Shown here: positions 1 to 11,967 of the stretch, piece by piece | Layout of the letters: every line of letters starts with the position of its first letter | Numbering within the stretch: the first letter of the stretch is position 1 | NCBI GenBank assembly: GCA_933228895.1 | Contig: OW121846.1 | Span: 109,013,054-109,077,053 of the forward strand | Direction: 5' to 3' | From: Platycnemis pennipes | Lineage: Eukaryota; Arthropoda; Insecta; Odonata; Platycnemididae | DNA length: 64,000 nucleotides | Made by a program: the position numbers and the translations under genes | The notes under the pieces: model-generated | What the model saw: only the letters and a program-made list of their open reading frames with translations | Databases searched by the model: none | What the model was told of the DNA's origin: nothing

Positions 1-1416
1 TGCCGAGGTTTTGGAGCAAAGGAGAAGGAGAGCTGGGTGAATTTTCCTGGTGGGGACTGCCTAGTGATTTCTCTTTTAGGATATTTCTTCGATCGCTATG
101 TTGGAGTGAAAAGGGGAGGAGGGTACACCATTTTCCGATATAAATATATATATGGGTGCTTGAGCGTTTTTTCCCATTGATTTTGCATGCGCCCAGAACT
201 AGTCTTCCTTTAGAATTAATGTGCATTAAACTAAATGGCCCTATGAACCATGCGAACTCATACTTTCTCTGATTTTCTTCGCTGTTGGCGGTGGAAGAAG
301 GGAAGGGAAATGCGTATGAAGAGCCTTGCTCGATGGCTACATCAAAACGCTCAATGAGGACGGTAAATTAAACATGAGTCCTTCGATGATAACTTTTGCC
401 ACCCGGAATAATTATGCCATCACGCAAGGTTGAGTGTAATAAGTCTGAAATAGTGAGAAGAAAAAAAGCTTCCTTGGGTTATATTCACGACTGAATCTAC
501 AGCTCGAACAACGTAGCACCATCTCCGATACATGTCATAGTTATTGCAAACGCGCAGCAAACGACTTCTATACCAGGAATATTCATCATGGATTTATGTT
601 TGGGAAAACTGGTAACAAAAATGCCAGGGATCATGAGAGGAAAATGCTGGTTGTAGCAATTAGTCTCTCGCCGGCGAGTATATCCGTACACGACTACTTT
701 ACATTTTTTTACTTGTTGGCAACTCTGTGGACTCGTGGTAACAAAGCAAAACGCATTTTTTGTCCGATTGGTTCCATATTTTATGAACTACGATACCTAC
801 GATTCAAAGTCGTCCTTAAGGTCTGGTTTCACTGGGGCGTCCAGCGGCCACGTCCAACTGTCGCGTCTGGACGTCGCGGCTAGACGACGCGGCCGGGTGG
901 TTTCATTCAGGAGTCTACATCCTATTTCCGCGGCTGGGCAATGTGGGAGAATGTGTATTTAGTTAAATTAAAAATTTACGTTTTCTTTACTCGTTGGCAA
1001 CTCTGTGGACTCGTGGTTACAAAGCCGAACGCATTTTATGTCAGATTGGTTTCATATTTTATGAGTTACGATGCCTACGATTCAAAGTCGTCCTTACTAT
1101 TGTAGCATTGAAAAATGAGATATCGTTCAGGTAATTCATTCAGTGCAGATTGTATTCGGCAACGATGATTAATTAGATGTTTAACTCTGACAAGGAGCGC
1201 CGGAAAACGTTACTGTGATCCATCATCATTCGTATAAACGAGTAACTTTTTCACGTCGGGACCAAGATCCGAGGTTCGTAATTTTAAAACTTCGTTATTT
1301 CGTAATATCGCGTACTGTTACATACACTTAGATACCCTTTTGGTCGGGACCGAATATTTTGCTTCGTAAAATCAAAATTTCATAATTTCGAAGTTCGTAT
1401 TTTCGAGTTTCTACTG
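1..1416. mobile_element. Truncated copy of a pogo-like (TA-target) repeat
   Basis: This stretch is a near-identical direct copy of about 23818-25244 and is cut off by the window start. Its right end reads CGAGTTTCTACTG followed by TA, the same terminus as the complete copy at 21957-25244. Short open frames inside (for example 596-883) occur in both copies but match no family I recognise, so I treat them as non-coding. No transposase is visible. Confidence 0.7.
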
Positions 1417-1418
1417 TA

Positions 1419-2655
1419 ATACTTTTTAGAAACATGGTTCTATAGAAATATTCAAGAGAAAATAAACTTAAAAACATATTTAGGCATAAACGAGGGCGTC
1501 AAATTTCCCCATCAAAATTTTGTTTTTTTCACTTTTTAAAGGCCAATCATTCAAAATAGGGACCAGATATCAAAACAGATCCTTTTGGGATTAATACTCT
1601 AGGTACACATGTATCACAAAAACAATATTTTGTTTTGATCCTGAGTCCCCTTTACCCGCAAAAACAAATCCAAAATGGGTGGATAATCAAAAGTTGACAT
1701 TTTCAAGGTCCATTGAATACCATATGGTCAATATGGTATTCAATGGTCAATTTCAAGAACTGTATGCATATGAGAGATAAAATTATTGGGGAGAGTAACC
1801 AAACAGGGCTACAGAATGGTGCAATTGTTTGGCTGATTAAATCCCTCTTTAGTTATAAAAAAAATTCTAAACTTCGATAAAAATGTAAATATTCCATCTA
1901 ACAACAAATTATTTGATCAGTGTTTAAACATTAATTGACTGTTGTTAAAGTGTTTGGAGCAAGGTGCACTTCAAGAGCTTTAAAACAAAGAAATGTAGAA
2001 GGTTCTAGTCCAAATAGTTTCAGAGCAATAGATATTTATACAAGTACAATATTATAAAGATTCTCATTATAGCACCCAAAACAGAAAACTGTTCAGAAGG
2101 AGACTCTGGGGCAAAAGAAATGACCATTCATATTTACCAACCAGCTACCTTCCTTGAATCAGCAGTGTTAAGTATCAAGATGATGAAGAAGTAGGAACAA
2201 GATTTGGCACAGCAAGCTGAGGAGATATTCCACATGAGGAATGAAATGGAACCATCAGTAAATGTTGACATACCACTGGCCCACATTTGACTTTAATGTC
2301 ATCATACCTATATAGTACAAATGATTCTTAGATAAAAATTATCCCAGACATTAATTACAAAATAAAGGCAATGAAATGCAAACTGGGATATTTTTAGCTG
2401 CAGTTGATTTTGTCCAGTTTTTGAGTTCAGGAATTTAAAACTGGATGAAAACATAATTAACAAATGGATCAGCTTTTTTTAATTTCAGTTTATACATACA
2501 CCTAGTCATGCGAAGATATCACATGTAATATGGCTCTTGAATGAAAAGATTATAAAATATCTTTTTTGGAAAAATAATAACAGCCCTCCAAATAAGTATG
2601 CAAATAATGTACAATACAATCTACACATGCCCTTTAAACATCGACATGACGGATA
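1419..2655. other. Intergenic AT-rich DNA, nothing recognised
   Basis: No gene or element with defined ends is seen. A short imperfect direct/inverted repeat built around CCATATGGTC lies near 1720-1745. Confidence 0.4.
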
Positions 2656-2663
2656 TAAATTTC

Positions 2664-5600
2664 TAGGGCTGTGCGAGCAGGGATTTTTTTAATTCGAGCA
2701 AGATCGAGCGAGAATTTGAAAAAATCTTGAATCTCAAGTGAGATCGAACGAGATTTGATCACACTGAAATTGCAGTAGAGACTTTAATCTATGTATGCAC
2801 TAATTTTGTACAAACATAAGTTTAAGCTCAGGCATTACAGTACAGTCTTGATTTTATGTAACACCTTGGGACCCAAAAATGGGGTGTTATGTAAAATCAA
2901 ATTATGTAAAATCAAGATATAAGCTGATTTTGAAAAATATGCTAAGATTTCACAGCGCATGAGTAAATCATGAAAACCACGTGCATGAAAATCATGCACG
3001 TGGAAGAGTATGAATTGAACAGAGATAAAATTTGAAAATGAGGTGGTTTAAAAAAGTTATCCAAGATAATTAAATAGAAAAGTATACCACTCAAAGAAAG
3101 TTAAACAGCATTGCACAGCAAATAAATAAACTGCCTGGGCAAAATGAAAATGAAGAAAAACCACTCTGAAAGTAAAATTTTATTCACAGAATTAAGTTTA
3201 AAAAAAATATTTTGTGATATTTTTTTGCAATTTTTACCATTCCATTTTGGGTGGATTACTTTTTAAATTTTTCTTAAATTACCTTTAAAATCATCATCAA
3301 CTTCATGAAGTAATGGGAAATGATGCAAGGTATTTAATGGCTGGAGGATGTCTTCTTTTTTGGGATGATGACCTCATCACTTGCATCTTCTTCATCGTCA
3401 CTCAGCACTACATTTAAAATTGTGGCAATCAAGTGTGTTTATGAAAAATCATGAGAGCCCATTGAAATCTATCCGCAAAATCGCTACACGTCGCACCAAT
3501 GCATAGAAATTGTCGTAACATTGTATAATTTTTTTGCCCCTGTTAGAAATCTGTCAGTTAATCCATTTCAAAGGGAAGATTCATTATTCTCATATTAAAT
3601 TTCGTCTGTTAGATGGGATAACTAATAAACCCAAGCAACATTATGAATGGTAAAATTTCGTATTCCGCCCTTTCGCAGTGAACTTAACCCTAGCCCACAC
3701 GTAGATTTTTCAAATGAAGTATAAGAATGTCATTAAAAACCAGAGTAGATCTTTCCACACAAGAGAACTAACGGCATGTCAACACGGCTCTGCTGCTAAG
3801 CGAGATGCAAGCAAACAAAAAAAGTGTTGACTAAGGAAGCCCCCAAAAGGTGGCCCAACTCCTCCTCCCCCATTAGTGGAGGCCACCTGGGTCGAAGCGA
3901 AGCTGGGCGGTGGTAGACAATTGCAGATTAGGCAGAGAGATCTTCTCGGGTTACTCACTCCTCTTTCTCGCTGAATGAGTCACGCCCAGATGAATTTCTT
4001 CGTGACCAGGAATAAGAGACGAAGAACTTTCCTTGGGGGTCTTTTAGGGAAAACTGGTTTAGTTGTGTCAATTATGTAGACCCGACTGAGGGATCGACCC
4101 TAAAAATGACAACTTTATTGTTTCCCCGCCGTGCTCTTTGCTGGACCCTCCTGTGGCACGCGGACAGGGGCAATCTCCAATCTTTCATCTCAGCATGGTA
4201 GATGCTTTCACTGTGTGCCCGTGGTCAAGCATTTGTTTACATACTCGGTGCATATATAATGATAACAATAAGTTTCACAATATTTGTAGCATGCTGGGAA
4301 AATATAAACTCAGAGTTACATTTATTTAGTTTTTTTTCTGTGCATTTCCACATTTTAAACAGAACTCTATTATTAAAAAAATTGTCGAGTGTGTTCATTT
4401 TGCAAGAATTTATTTAATAATAACAGTAAAGTTCCGTTTAAAATTAATAAATGCAGAACGAAACATTCAGTATGAACTGCTGGGCATGTATTTTCATAGT
4501 GGGCAGCAAATATTTTTAGTAAATGAATAGTTGACTGAGTGGGTATGGTACTGAGCAGAGGGTCGTTATCACCTCTGCCCAGTGGTCGAGGAAAGGGTCC
4601 GGCTTCCCTGACTTGTGATACAAGATAAACGAGGAGTATATCTGTGCGATTCCTTGCCAAGAGTGAGTTTCGTACGGAGAAATATAAGGATATGCTCACG
4701 GTGCTAATGGCAAGGAAAGCAATTTTCATTGCAAGGCTCCGTCGCAAAAGGGTACTTAAAAACAGCACAGGTAGCATCTACGATAACACCAATTGTAATT
4801 GTCATTTATTAAAAATTGTAATTTCTTTGTCTTGAATTACACTGTGTTTGCTATCATTTTCATATTCCTTGGTTCTTCAATTCAATTTATTTAAATTTTT
4901 GGCGAACCCGAACCATGTATTGAATTCCGCTCAAAGCTCTAGATTGGAAAAGTACAGACAACGCAACCTAAACAGACCTACTATATATGTAGACATGGGA
5001 AAGGTAGTGAGTGAACATGTTTACACTGGAAAAATTTGTTGCCAAGCATTTCAGCGAGTTTTAGCCATCTGATACCATCAGTTGTGATATTTTATATAAT
5101 ACTACAATGTCACATATCTTCCCAATTGCCTCAGTTGCTGGCATCGGTCAAGGACAAACATTGTCCATACTTTATTCCACTCAACAACATGCACAAGTGT
5201 CAAGACACGCGTGCTTACAGGCGACCCCAAAGCGTGTTTCACCTGGTCACTCGGAACAGCTGATAGGGTTGCAATCTGAAGGTCATAAAGCAGCTTTGTG
5301 TGAGCATTCCGGGATTCCGACACAATTACCATTGCGTAAACAGGTAAACACCTTGAACCCATAACTTTTCGTGCTGAAAGATGGGAAAATAAATATATAT
5401 TCCATTAAAATTCAATGTAATGATTCGTTACGGTTGAATTTTACCATAGTACGGCATTAAATTGAAAATTTCCTTTAAAGATGGGAAAGAATAAGCGGAT
5501 TTTTCTTTATCCTGTTTTAACTTACTGGGTGTATGCTAGTTCTAGAAGTAGCTTACGTTCATACGTGCCTATTTTAAGCGTCATTTGCTAGTAGGTACGA

Positions 5601-5935
5601 GGCCTCCGATCACGAAATAGAGCAGGGACTCGGTTAGGCCCTACGCAGAGACCTAGGCTCTTCTAACTTCTCGAGTCTAGGCCTACGACTAAGAGATTTC
5701 TCTACATTTTGTGGCATGACATCATGACATTATCATACAAAAGGAAGGGAATAAATATAAATTTACTACGTCGCATTATAACGCAAGGCTCAGTAAAGTT
5801 ACGTCCGCCACGACAGAGATCTCAAGACAAGCTCGAGACTCGTTTTTCGAGCATATTGAGATCAAAATTGAGCGAGATTCAAGCAGTACTTTTATCTCAC
5901 TCGAATCTCGAAAAGTCTAGACTCGCACAGCCCTA
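2664..5935. mobile_element. Non-autonomous hAT-like element, 3.3 kb
   Basis: The left end TAGGGCTGTGCGAG and the right end CTCGCACAGCCCTA are inverted repeats. They are flanked by an exact 8-bp duplication TAAATTTC (2656-2663 and 5936-5943). An 8-bp duplication with TAGGG-type ends is typical of the hAT superfamily. No hAT transposase is recognisable inside. At about 2848 a pogo-type left end begins CAGTCTTGATTTTATG, so the element seems to have received further insertions. Its 3.3 kb length is large for a MITE, so it is probably a composite or deletion derivative. Confidence 0.7.
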
Positions 5936-5943
5936 TAAATTTC

Positions 5944-6841
5944 ATAGAATTGTAAAATAAAAATGGTCAATAGTAAAAATGAGAATTCTAGTTACCCATC
6001 CTTGACATATGGCTATGGAGAAATGAAGATTCTCACAATCCGTACACAACATTACACATCTGACAGGAACTGGCATTTCATCGTGGCTAGGCCCTTGCCG
6101 ATCATCAGGCATCCAGACAGTACATATGATGAACACACCCATGTATACTATCAGATACCTGATGATGCCACTTCGGCATTACAACATGTGTTGAGTGTAC
6201 ATTTTGTGTACATATATCAGTGGACAGAACACCATGTGATGCTTAATTTTAAATTTAATCCTTAGTAGGTATTACATTTAAAAATATGTATACCCTTGAA
6301 GACCTCAAAAATACAGTACATCTGTATCCACCACAAGACATCTTGAGTGGAGTCACATGAGCACTGAGGGTCATTGAGCATAGAGGCAACAGACATACAA
6401 CCTCATACACAGCTACGGAATAACCCACAGCATAATAAATAAGCACCTCAGAAAACCAACCAACACACAAATAAAACATTAAAAATAAACATCCAATACG
6501 TGGCAGAATTCATGCCCTGACAAAATAATTAAGTTCATGAGTTGTCATAAATAGTACAGCAATTAATAAGCTCAATCTGTAAACCCCAAGAGGGGAAAAA
6601 TGAAATAAAAAGACATTTTGACTGGGTGACAAGATATGGTAATAGTATGATTGCTACGTGTAATGATTCACACAGTTAATTAAAATATTACATCGGTGCA
6701 ATAATATTCAAGTTATCTGCTACAATGGATTTTTCAAAGGCAAGAGATTATTAACCCTTTGAGTGCCATGCAGAATAGCCTAATTTCATGCTAAAATTGC
6801 CAGGCTCTTTTATAGGAAATTATCGGCAGAAAGAAAATGAC
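5944..6841. other. Intergenic DNA with one TTAA-type repeat end
   Basis: No gene is seen. At 6751 the sequence TTAACCCTTTGAGTGCC resembles the left end of piggyBac-type MITEs (compare 20734), but no matching right end was found. Confidence 0.3.
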
Positions 6842-6865
6842 TATATATAATTCATCATCGTCAGT

Positions 6866-8600
6866 CAACAATCCTAGGATTGTTTGACGCAGCCCTCCAC
6901 TCAATTCTTCTATCGGCCAACCTCTTCATATTGACGTAGCTCCTCTCTTTTACATCCTTCACAACTTGCTCCATATACCTCATATGAGGCCTGCCTTTTC
7001 CATTCTTCCCGTTCACTTTTCCCTCGACGATTGTCTTCATCAAGCCATTGTGTCTCAAGATGTGGCCTATTAAGTAGTCCCGTCTTCTTTTTAATGTTTT
7101 CAGTAGACATCTTCTCCTTCCACTCTTCTTAACACTTCTTCATTTGTCTCTCGATCGATCCATTTTATCTTCATCATTCTTCGGAAGCACCACATTTCAA
7201 ATGCTTCCAGCCTGGAATTCTCTGCTGCTGTTATTGTCCATGCTTCGCTGCCATATAGTAGAATGCTCCCGATGTATGTTCTAATGAAATGTTTCCTCAC
7301 TTCAACGCTTGTATTTGCAGCTTTAAGCAGAATCTTCTTCAGGTAAAATTCCCTTTTATGCTTGGGCAATTCTACTGGCAATTTCTCTTTTACTTCGTCC
7401 ATAGCTGGTTACTCGGCTTCCCAGATAGCAGAACTCTTCCATCTCCTCGATTTTTTGTTTTCCTAGTTTAACATAGTTCCTGGCTTCATTTCTCCTACTG
7501 CATACCAATATCTTAGTTTTCTTTTTATTGGTCTTCAGATGATATCTGGTCATTGTTCTTTCCATATTTCCTAGTATCTTCTTTAAATTTCCCTCTGTTT
7601 CTACCATGACTGCTATGTCATTGGCGAATCATAGCATGCTGATTTTCTCCCTGTGGATATTCACTCCCGGAGACTTTTCTTTGACTTGCTGGATGGCTTT
7701 CTCTATGTAGACATTGAATATAGTACGGGAGACACATCCTTGCCTCACTCCTTTCTTTATGCTTGCTTCTGTACTGCTGGGTCCTGATTTGATTATGGCC
7801 ACCTGGTTTTTATACAAGCTGTGGATAACTCTTCGGTCATTGTATGATACTCCAATTTCTTTCAGAACCTTTAGCATCATATTCCAATTCACATTGTCAA
7901 ATGCCTTCTCCAAATCTACAAATGCAATGAAAGTTGGTAGATTCTTCTCTATTCTCTTCTCTATAAATAGCCTGAGGGCCAAAATTGCTTTTCTTATGCC
8001 CTTGTTTCTTCTGAACCCGAATTGGTCCTCATCCAGGAACTCCTCTGCTTCTCGATCTATTCTTCTATAGATGTTTCTAGTCAATATCTTCGAGGCATGT
8101 GTCGTCAGGCTTATGGTCCTAAAATGTTCACAGTTCTCAGCTCTCTTCTTTTTGGCAATAGATGATGTTCTACTCAAAGTCCGTGGGTCCTGTTGAGTGC
8201 ATATCGCATATGGTTTTGTACAGCTGAGTAAACGTCTTCTCTCCGGCATTTTTTATTAGTTCGGCAGGAATATCATCTATTCCTGAAGCCTTATTTATCT
8301 TCAGATCCCTTACAGCTGCATCAAATTCTGATCTTAGGATTGGAGCTCCCAATTCATCCTTATAGACTTCATTTTCCTCTTCAATTACTTCCTCTCTAAG
8401 ATAGCTTCCATTGTACAACTCTTCCAAGTATTCCTTCCATCTCTTCACTTGATCTTCATGTTCAATTAGGAGTTCTCTATTCTTGTCCCTGATGTTGTTA
8501 CATCTTGCAGCCCGTTCCTTGAAGTGATTTCTCACCATCCTGTAGGCCACTTCCACATTTCCTTTCTCACTTTACAGTTTACTTCATTCCTGATTCTTTT
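6866..8600 (-). pseudogene. RTE LINE reverse transcriptase relic
   Basis: Frames at 8170-8556 carry the linker region. Frames at 7629-8249 hold RT motifs: FRTISLTTHASKILTR, DQFGFRRNKG, FVDLEKAFDNVNW and GVRQGCVSRTIFNVY. A polymerase-centre relic reading FANDIA continues near 7615. Frames at 7100-7607 and 6861-7058 carry the RTE-type C-terminus with YGSEAWTITAAE and a KGKGRP-like stretch. Frames change at least three times and the catalytic YADD has decayed, so the enzyme is inactive. An independent truncated copy of the C-terminus lies at 31533-32085. Confidence 0.8.
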
Positions 8601-9013
8601 GTAGCGAAGTTGCCCTTCTTCAGTTTCCACATTTTTATATTTACTTCTCTTTTCAATCAATTCTAAGACTTCTTCTGTAATCCATGGCTACTTCTTGACA
8701 ACTTTTCTTCTCCCCAGAACTTCTTTTGCTGCTTCCGGTAGCCGATTTTGATTTTCTCCCATCTCTTTTCTACTGATTTTACGGTCAAATCCTCTTCTAT
8801 TTTGTTTTCCACTGCCTTCTGGAAGGCCAGCCATTGTTGAGGTTCCCTTAGTTTCTCTACTTGCCATACGTTCTTCATTGATTTCTTCAATTTCTTGAGT
8901 TTTAAGTGGAATTTCATCATCACTAAGTTGTGGTCACTGTTGATACACACCCAGTAGCTTTTGCAGTTTGCAAAAGCTACCCTTGCAAACCTGGTTTCTG
9001 AACCTCTGCTTGA

Positions 9014-9660
9014 CTAAAATGTAGTCAATTTGAAATCTTCTTCTGTCTCCGGGCATTTTTCAGGTATATCTTCTCCATTGGTGGTTTTGAAACAATGTGT
9101 TTGCCACCACCAACTTGTGTTGTGTGCAGAATTCAATAAGTCTTTCTCCTCTCTCATTTTGATTTCCAAAACCATATTTTCCTGTTTTTCTTCCATCTTT
9201 ACCTTCACCAACGGCGGCGTTCCAATCTCTTAAAATAATCAAGTTTTCTTCTCCTTTTACACGCTTTATTACTTCTGTGATATCCTCATAGACGTCTTCC
9301 ACTTCTTAATCTTCGTAGTCCGACATAGGCATGTAGATTTGTACCACAATGGTATCTGTAGGCTTGGTCTCAATCTTCACTATTATAATCCTCTCACTGT
9401 ACTGCAGGAAGCTCTTCACGCGCAGTCCTGCACTCTTCCTGAGCATTATGCCTACTCCAGCATTACCATTCAGTGATCCGGTAATTCTGTAACTTCCACT
9501 CTAGAAGTCTCCTTCTTCAGGTCATCTCATTTCACGGATTCCTAATACACCAAGGTCCATTCTTCACATTTCCACTTTAAGGTTCTCCAATTTTCCGCAG
9601 GTCCGAAGTGATCGCACATTCTACGTTCCTACCCTAAAATGATTATCACACTTGACTGAT
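9014..9660 (-). pseudogene. RTE LINE endonuclease domain relic
   Basis: Minus-strand frames read NVRSL near the start, GVGIML, then VVQIYMP, and ENLIILRDWNAAVGEG near 9200. This is the order of motifs in the endonuclease of RTE-type LINEs, whose insect copies are often annotated as craniofacial-development-protein-2-like. The usual GDFN motif has decayed to RDWN. Several in-frame stops and at least one frame change show a dead copy. The role of the intact protein would be to nick target DNA for target-primed reverse transcription. Confidence 0.75.
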
Positions 9661-10280
9661 GTACTCTCTCGGGTAGTCCCTGCCCGGAGATCCGAATGGG
9701 GGACTATTTTACCTCCGGAATATTTAACTCGATAGGGTGCCATCACGTCTTGATAATAAAGGAAAGAGTGGAGTAGCTGCGACTCCTCGGTATAATAATG
9801 TGGTGGTTTCCCCTTGCCTTCCACATCGCAGTACTACAGCCATTAAAGTAAATGTTACCACGCCTGTAGTGAAATGAGTGTTGCTGTACCGAACTGTGGT
9901 CTCCACCTTCACTCATGTGAAGAAGAGCAGCTGCCCTCTCTTCCGGGTGATGGGAAGCGTAATTGTTGGCGGCCTCCATCGCCAAGTCACAGCATCTTCA
10001 CAGGTTCTGTATTATTTAGTGGCCTACCTTACCCAAGGATAGACCAAATACCCCCTCGGAATGCCGTCGCTTTTTGTCCACAACTGCTTAATCGACAGGT
10101 AAACTCGCTTATCTCGCAGCTAACCTCTATATCTAGAGGTCGACCCACCATCCGCAACCTGCTGGGCTTTAAGCTCAGCCCCGAGTATATATAATTAAGC
10201 TTAAAATTTTTTTAAAAAATTCAATGTGTGAAAAAGTTAAATAGAATGTAAAACGTTCTCTCAACTGTGTAAACTCTCAA

Positions 10281-10766
10281 CAGTGGAAACTCGACGATAG
10301 TTTGAGTTTCCACTGTAAATCATATGAAACTCAAAGGACAAGTGAGTTGGTCATGGATGGTTGTTAGAGGGTATGTAGGGATTAGGATAGGGGAATTGCA
10401 GAAGGGGGGAGCAGGAGGAATACAGCTGTTTGTTCAACACACTTTTGCAAATTTATAATGTTGAACAAACAAGACGTTCACTTTGTTGATGTACTGGATG
10501 CACTGGTTGACACTCAAAGACTTCAGCAAAGGGTAAATCATTGTTTTAGAATGTTTAATTCGCAAATTCATCGATAAATATGCAATTGTACACAAAAACA
10601 GCTCTTCTACCTGTTTCTAATAGCATGGTAATGAAAGAAAAACGGGCAGTAGGAACAACTGTGGGAAATGAGAGGCTTAATCCATCACCTTCGGATATAT
10701 CAAGTGCTCGCTACAGCGAGTGATTTCCCAGCCATTGTGAGCACTCATTATATCGAGCTTCCACTG
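10281..10766. repeat. Pogo-like terminal repeats, rearranged
   Basis: CAGTGGAAACTC and GAGTTTCCACTG form a 12-bp inverted repeat with an 11-bp spacer at 10281-10315. A third end, ATCGAGCTTCCACTG followed by TA, lies at about 10752-10766. These resemble the CAGTGGAA/CAGTAGAA ends of the pogo-type elements elsewhere in the window and look like a rearranged or internally deleted copy. Confidence 0.45.
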
Positions 10767-10798
10767 TAGTTGCCTATACTATATGTACATGCGAAAAT

Positions 10799-11027
10799 TC
10801 AAAAAACTACTTCTCGTTCAACCTTGGTGGAACCAATGGGTTTTACTGAGGGTGGCAAGAGGGATGCATAAGGATGGGAACCACTGGCCAAAATCACTTG
10901 TAACTCCTTGGAAGGCAACAAATTACTACAACTGATTTCTCCCATTGCAAGTGAATAAGCTACTCTGGCACAAGAATCAATTTCTATGTAAAAAACCCAC
11001 AATCTGCCTTCATCTAATGTCACCAAA
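10799..11027 (-). CDS. RBM46: RBM46-like gene, probable last coding exon
   Basis: An acceptor TGTGCAG precedes an open frame reading LVTLDEGRLWVFYIEI, then CARVAYSLAMGEI, ending at a TGA at 10799-10801. The GRLWVFYIEI stretch resembles the second and third strands of the C-terminal double-stranded-RNA-binding domain of RBM46/A1CF proteins, and the AYSLAMGEI stretch resembles its last helix. This frame needs two bases from the previous exon, but the exon at 11892-11967 supplies one. A small intermediate exon carrying the start of the domain is therefore probably missing from my model. Assignment to this gene is inference from order, strand and resemblance. Confidence 0.5.
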
Positions 11028-11891
11028 CTGCACAGAAGTGATATGAGATTAATGGTAAATTCGTTGCCCATAAACAATGGACTCATTGAATTTATATTTC
11101 TCTAAATGCTCATCTAGTATAAATATATTCTGCAATATTATTTCATCAAATTTCATAGAAATCACACCAGTTAAATTATCTCATCTTATTTTGAGCAAAA
11201 CTAAACTATTTTTGTTCTTGTTTTGCAGAAAAAAACCTAGTTTTTATGATACTGAATATAGTGAACCCACAATACTTCAATCCAGTGCATTTCAAAATAT
11301 CCAGTTTCATTAGCAATGCAGAATAAAAGATTTCAACTGAATAACATACAGAATCTTAACCAAAAAATAGAGGCAAATTGATAGGCAACACTAATGAAAA
11401 GTGAATCAGAAGGCCACCATGCACTATAAACGAATATTTGACACTTCATTTCAACGGACCTAAGCACTCTGATTTTACCATCATAAGATTGAAGTATAAG
11501 AAATGTTTAAGGGGTCGTTTTCAGAAGTTATTTTCATAACACAAAGCCTTCCACACACACAAAGTTTTCAAGAAGAAAAAGTCATTAGTAAGTTATGAGG
11601 CACAAAATTACCTCATTGCCACCTAGCCATCACCAAAAATGTGAGCAGAAAGCAGAGAGTGAACAATATAATGACACATAGCATAGCTAAAAAAAGCATT
11701 AGACAGTGAATTCAATTAACATAGAGGTTAGATTAGCAAATAAAACAAATGCTCAAAACGTTATGTCTCAAGAATTACTTGGGATATAAAAATGTGAACA
11801 TGTCAAATATTAGATTGTAAGTCTTAAAAATTTCATAAATTATAAAGTAGCATGCACATTAAAGTATATGAATTCATAAAAACTTTATTAC

Positions 11892-11967
11892 CAGTGGGAT
11901 AATGCACATAAAAACCAGGACTCTCTCCAACACCCGGATGATATACTGGGTAAAATGGAGCTGCATT
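11892..11967 (-). CDS. RBM46: RBM46-like gene, proline/tyrosine-rich linker exon
   Basis: A short exon of 76 nt with a clean acceptor (pyrimidine-rich then TTTTTAG) and donor G|GTAATA on the minus strand. It encodes NAAPFYPVYHPG followed by GFYVHYPT, a Pro/Tyr-rich stretch like the linker between the RRMs and the C-terminal domain in A1CF/RBM46 proteins. It enters in phase 0, matching the exit of the exon at 25942-26068, and leaves in phase 1. It is too short to be found by ORF length alone. Confidence 0.65.

Larger units (their letters stand above)
6853..10185 (-). mobile_element. Full-length decayed RTE-type LINE
   Basis: A minus-strand non-LTR retrotransposon of about 3.33 kb, flanked by an exact 11-bp target duplication TATATATAATT (6842-6852 and 10186-10196). 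Its 5' leader begins at CTCGGGGCTGAGC. This is followed by relics of an apurinic-type endonuclease, a reverse transcriptase and an RTE-like C-terminal region. The 3' end carries a short GATGAT tail. The coding frames are broken by many stops and frameshifts, so it cannot move on its own. Related fragments occur at 29005-29240 (5' leader) and 31533-32085 (3' end). Confidence 0.85.

Noticed and set aside
596..962. Open frames 596-883 and 735-962, repeated at 24415-24790
   Set aside because: Conserved only because the enclosing repeat is duplicated; no domain, poor composition and overlapping frames.
4373..4777. 134-residue minus-strand open frame inside the hAT-like element
   Set aside because: No hAT transposase motifs (no conserved dimerisation block) and leucine-rich low complexity. 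Not supported as a gene.
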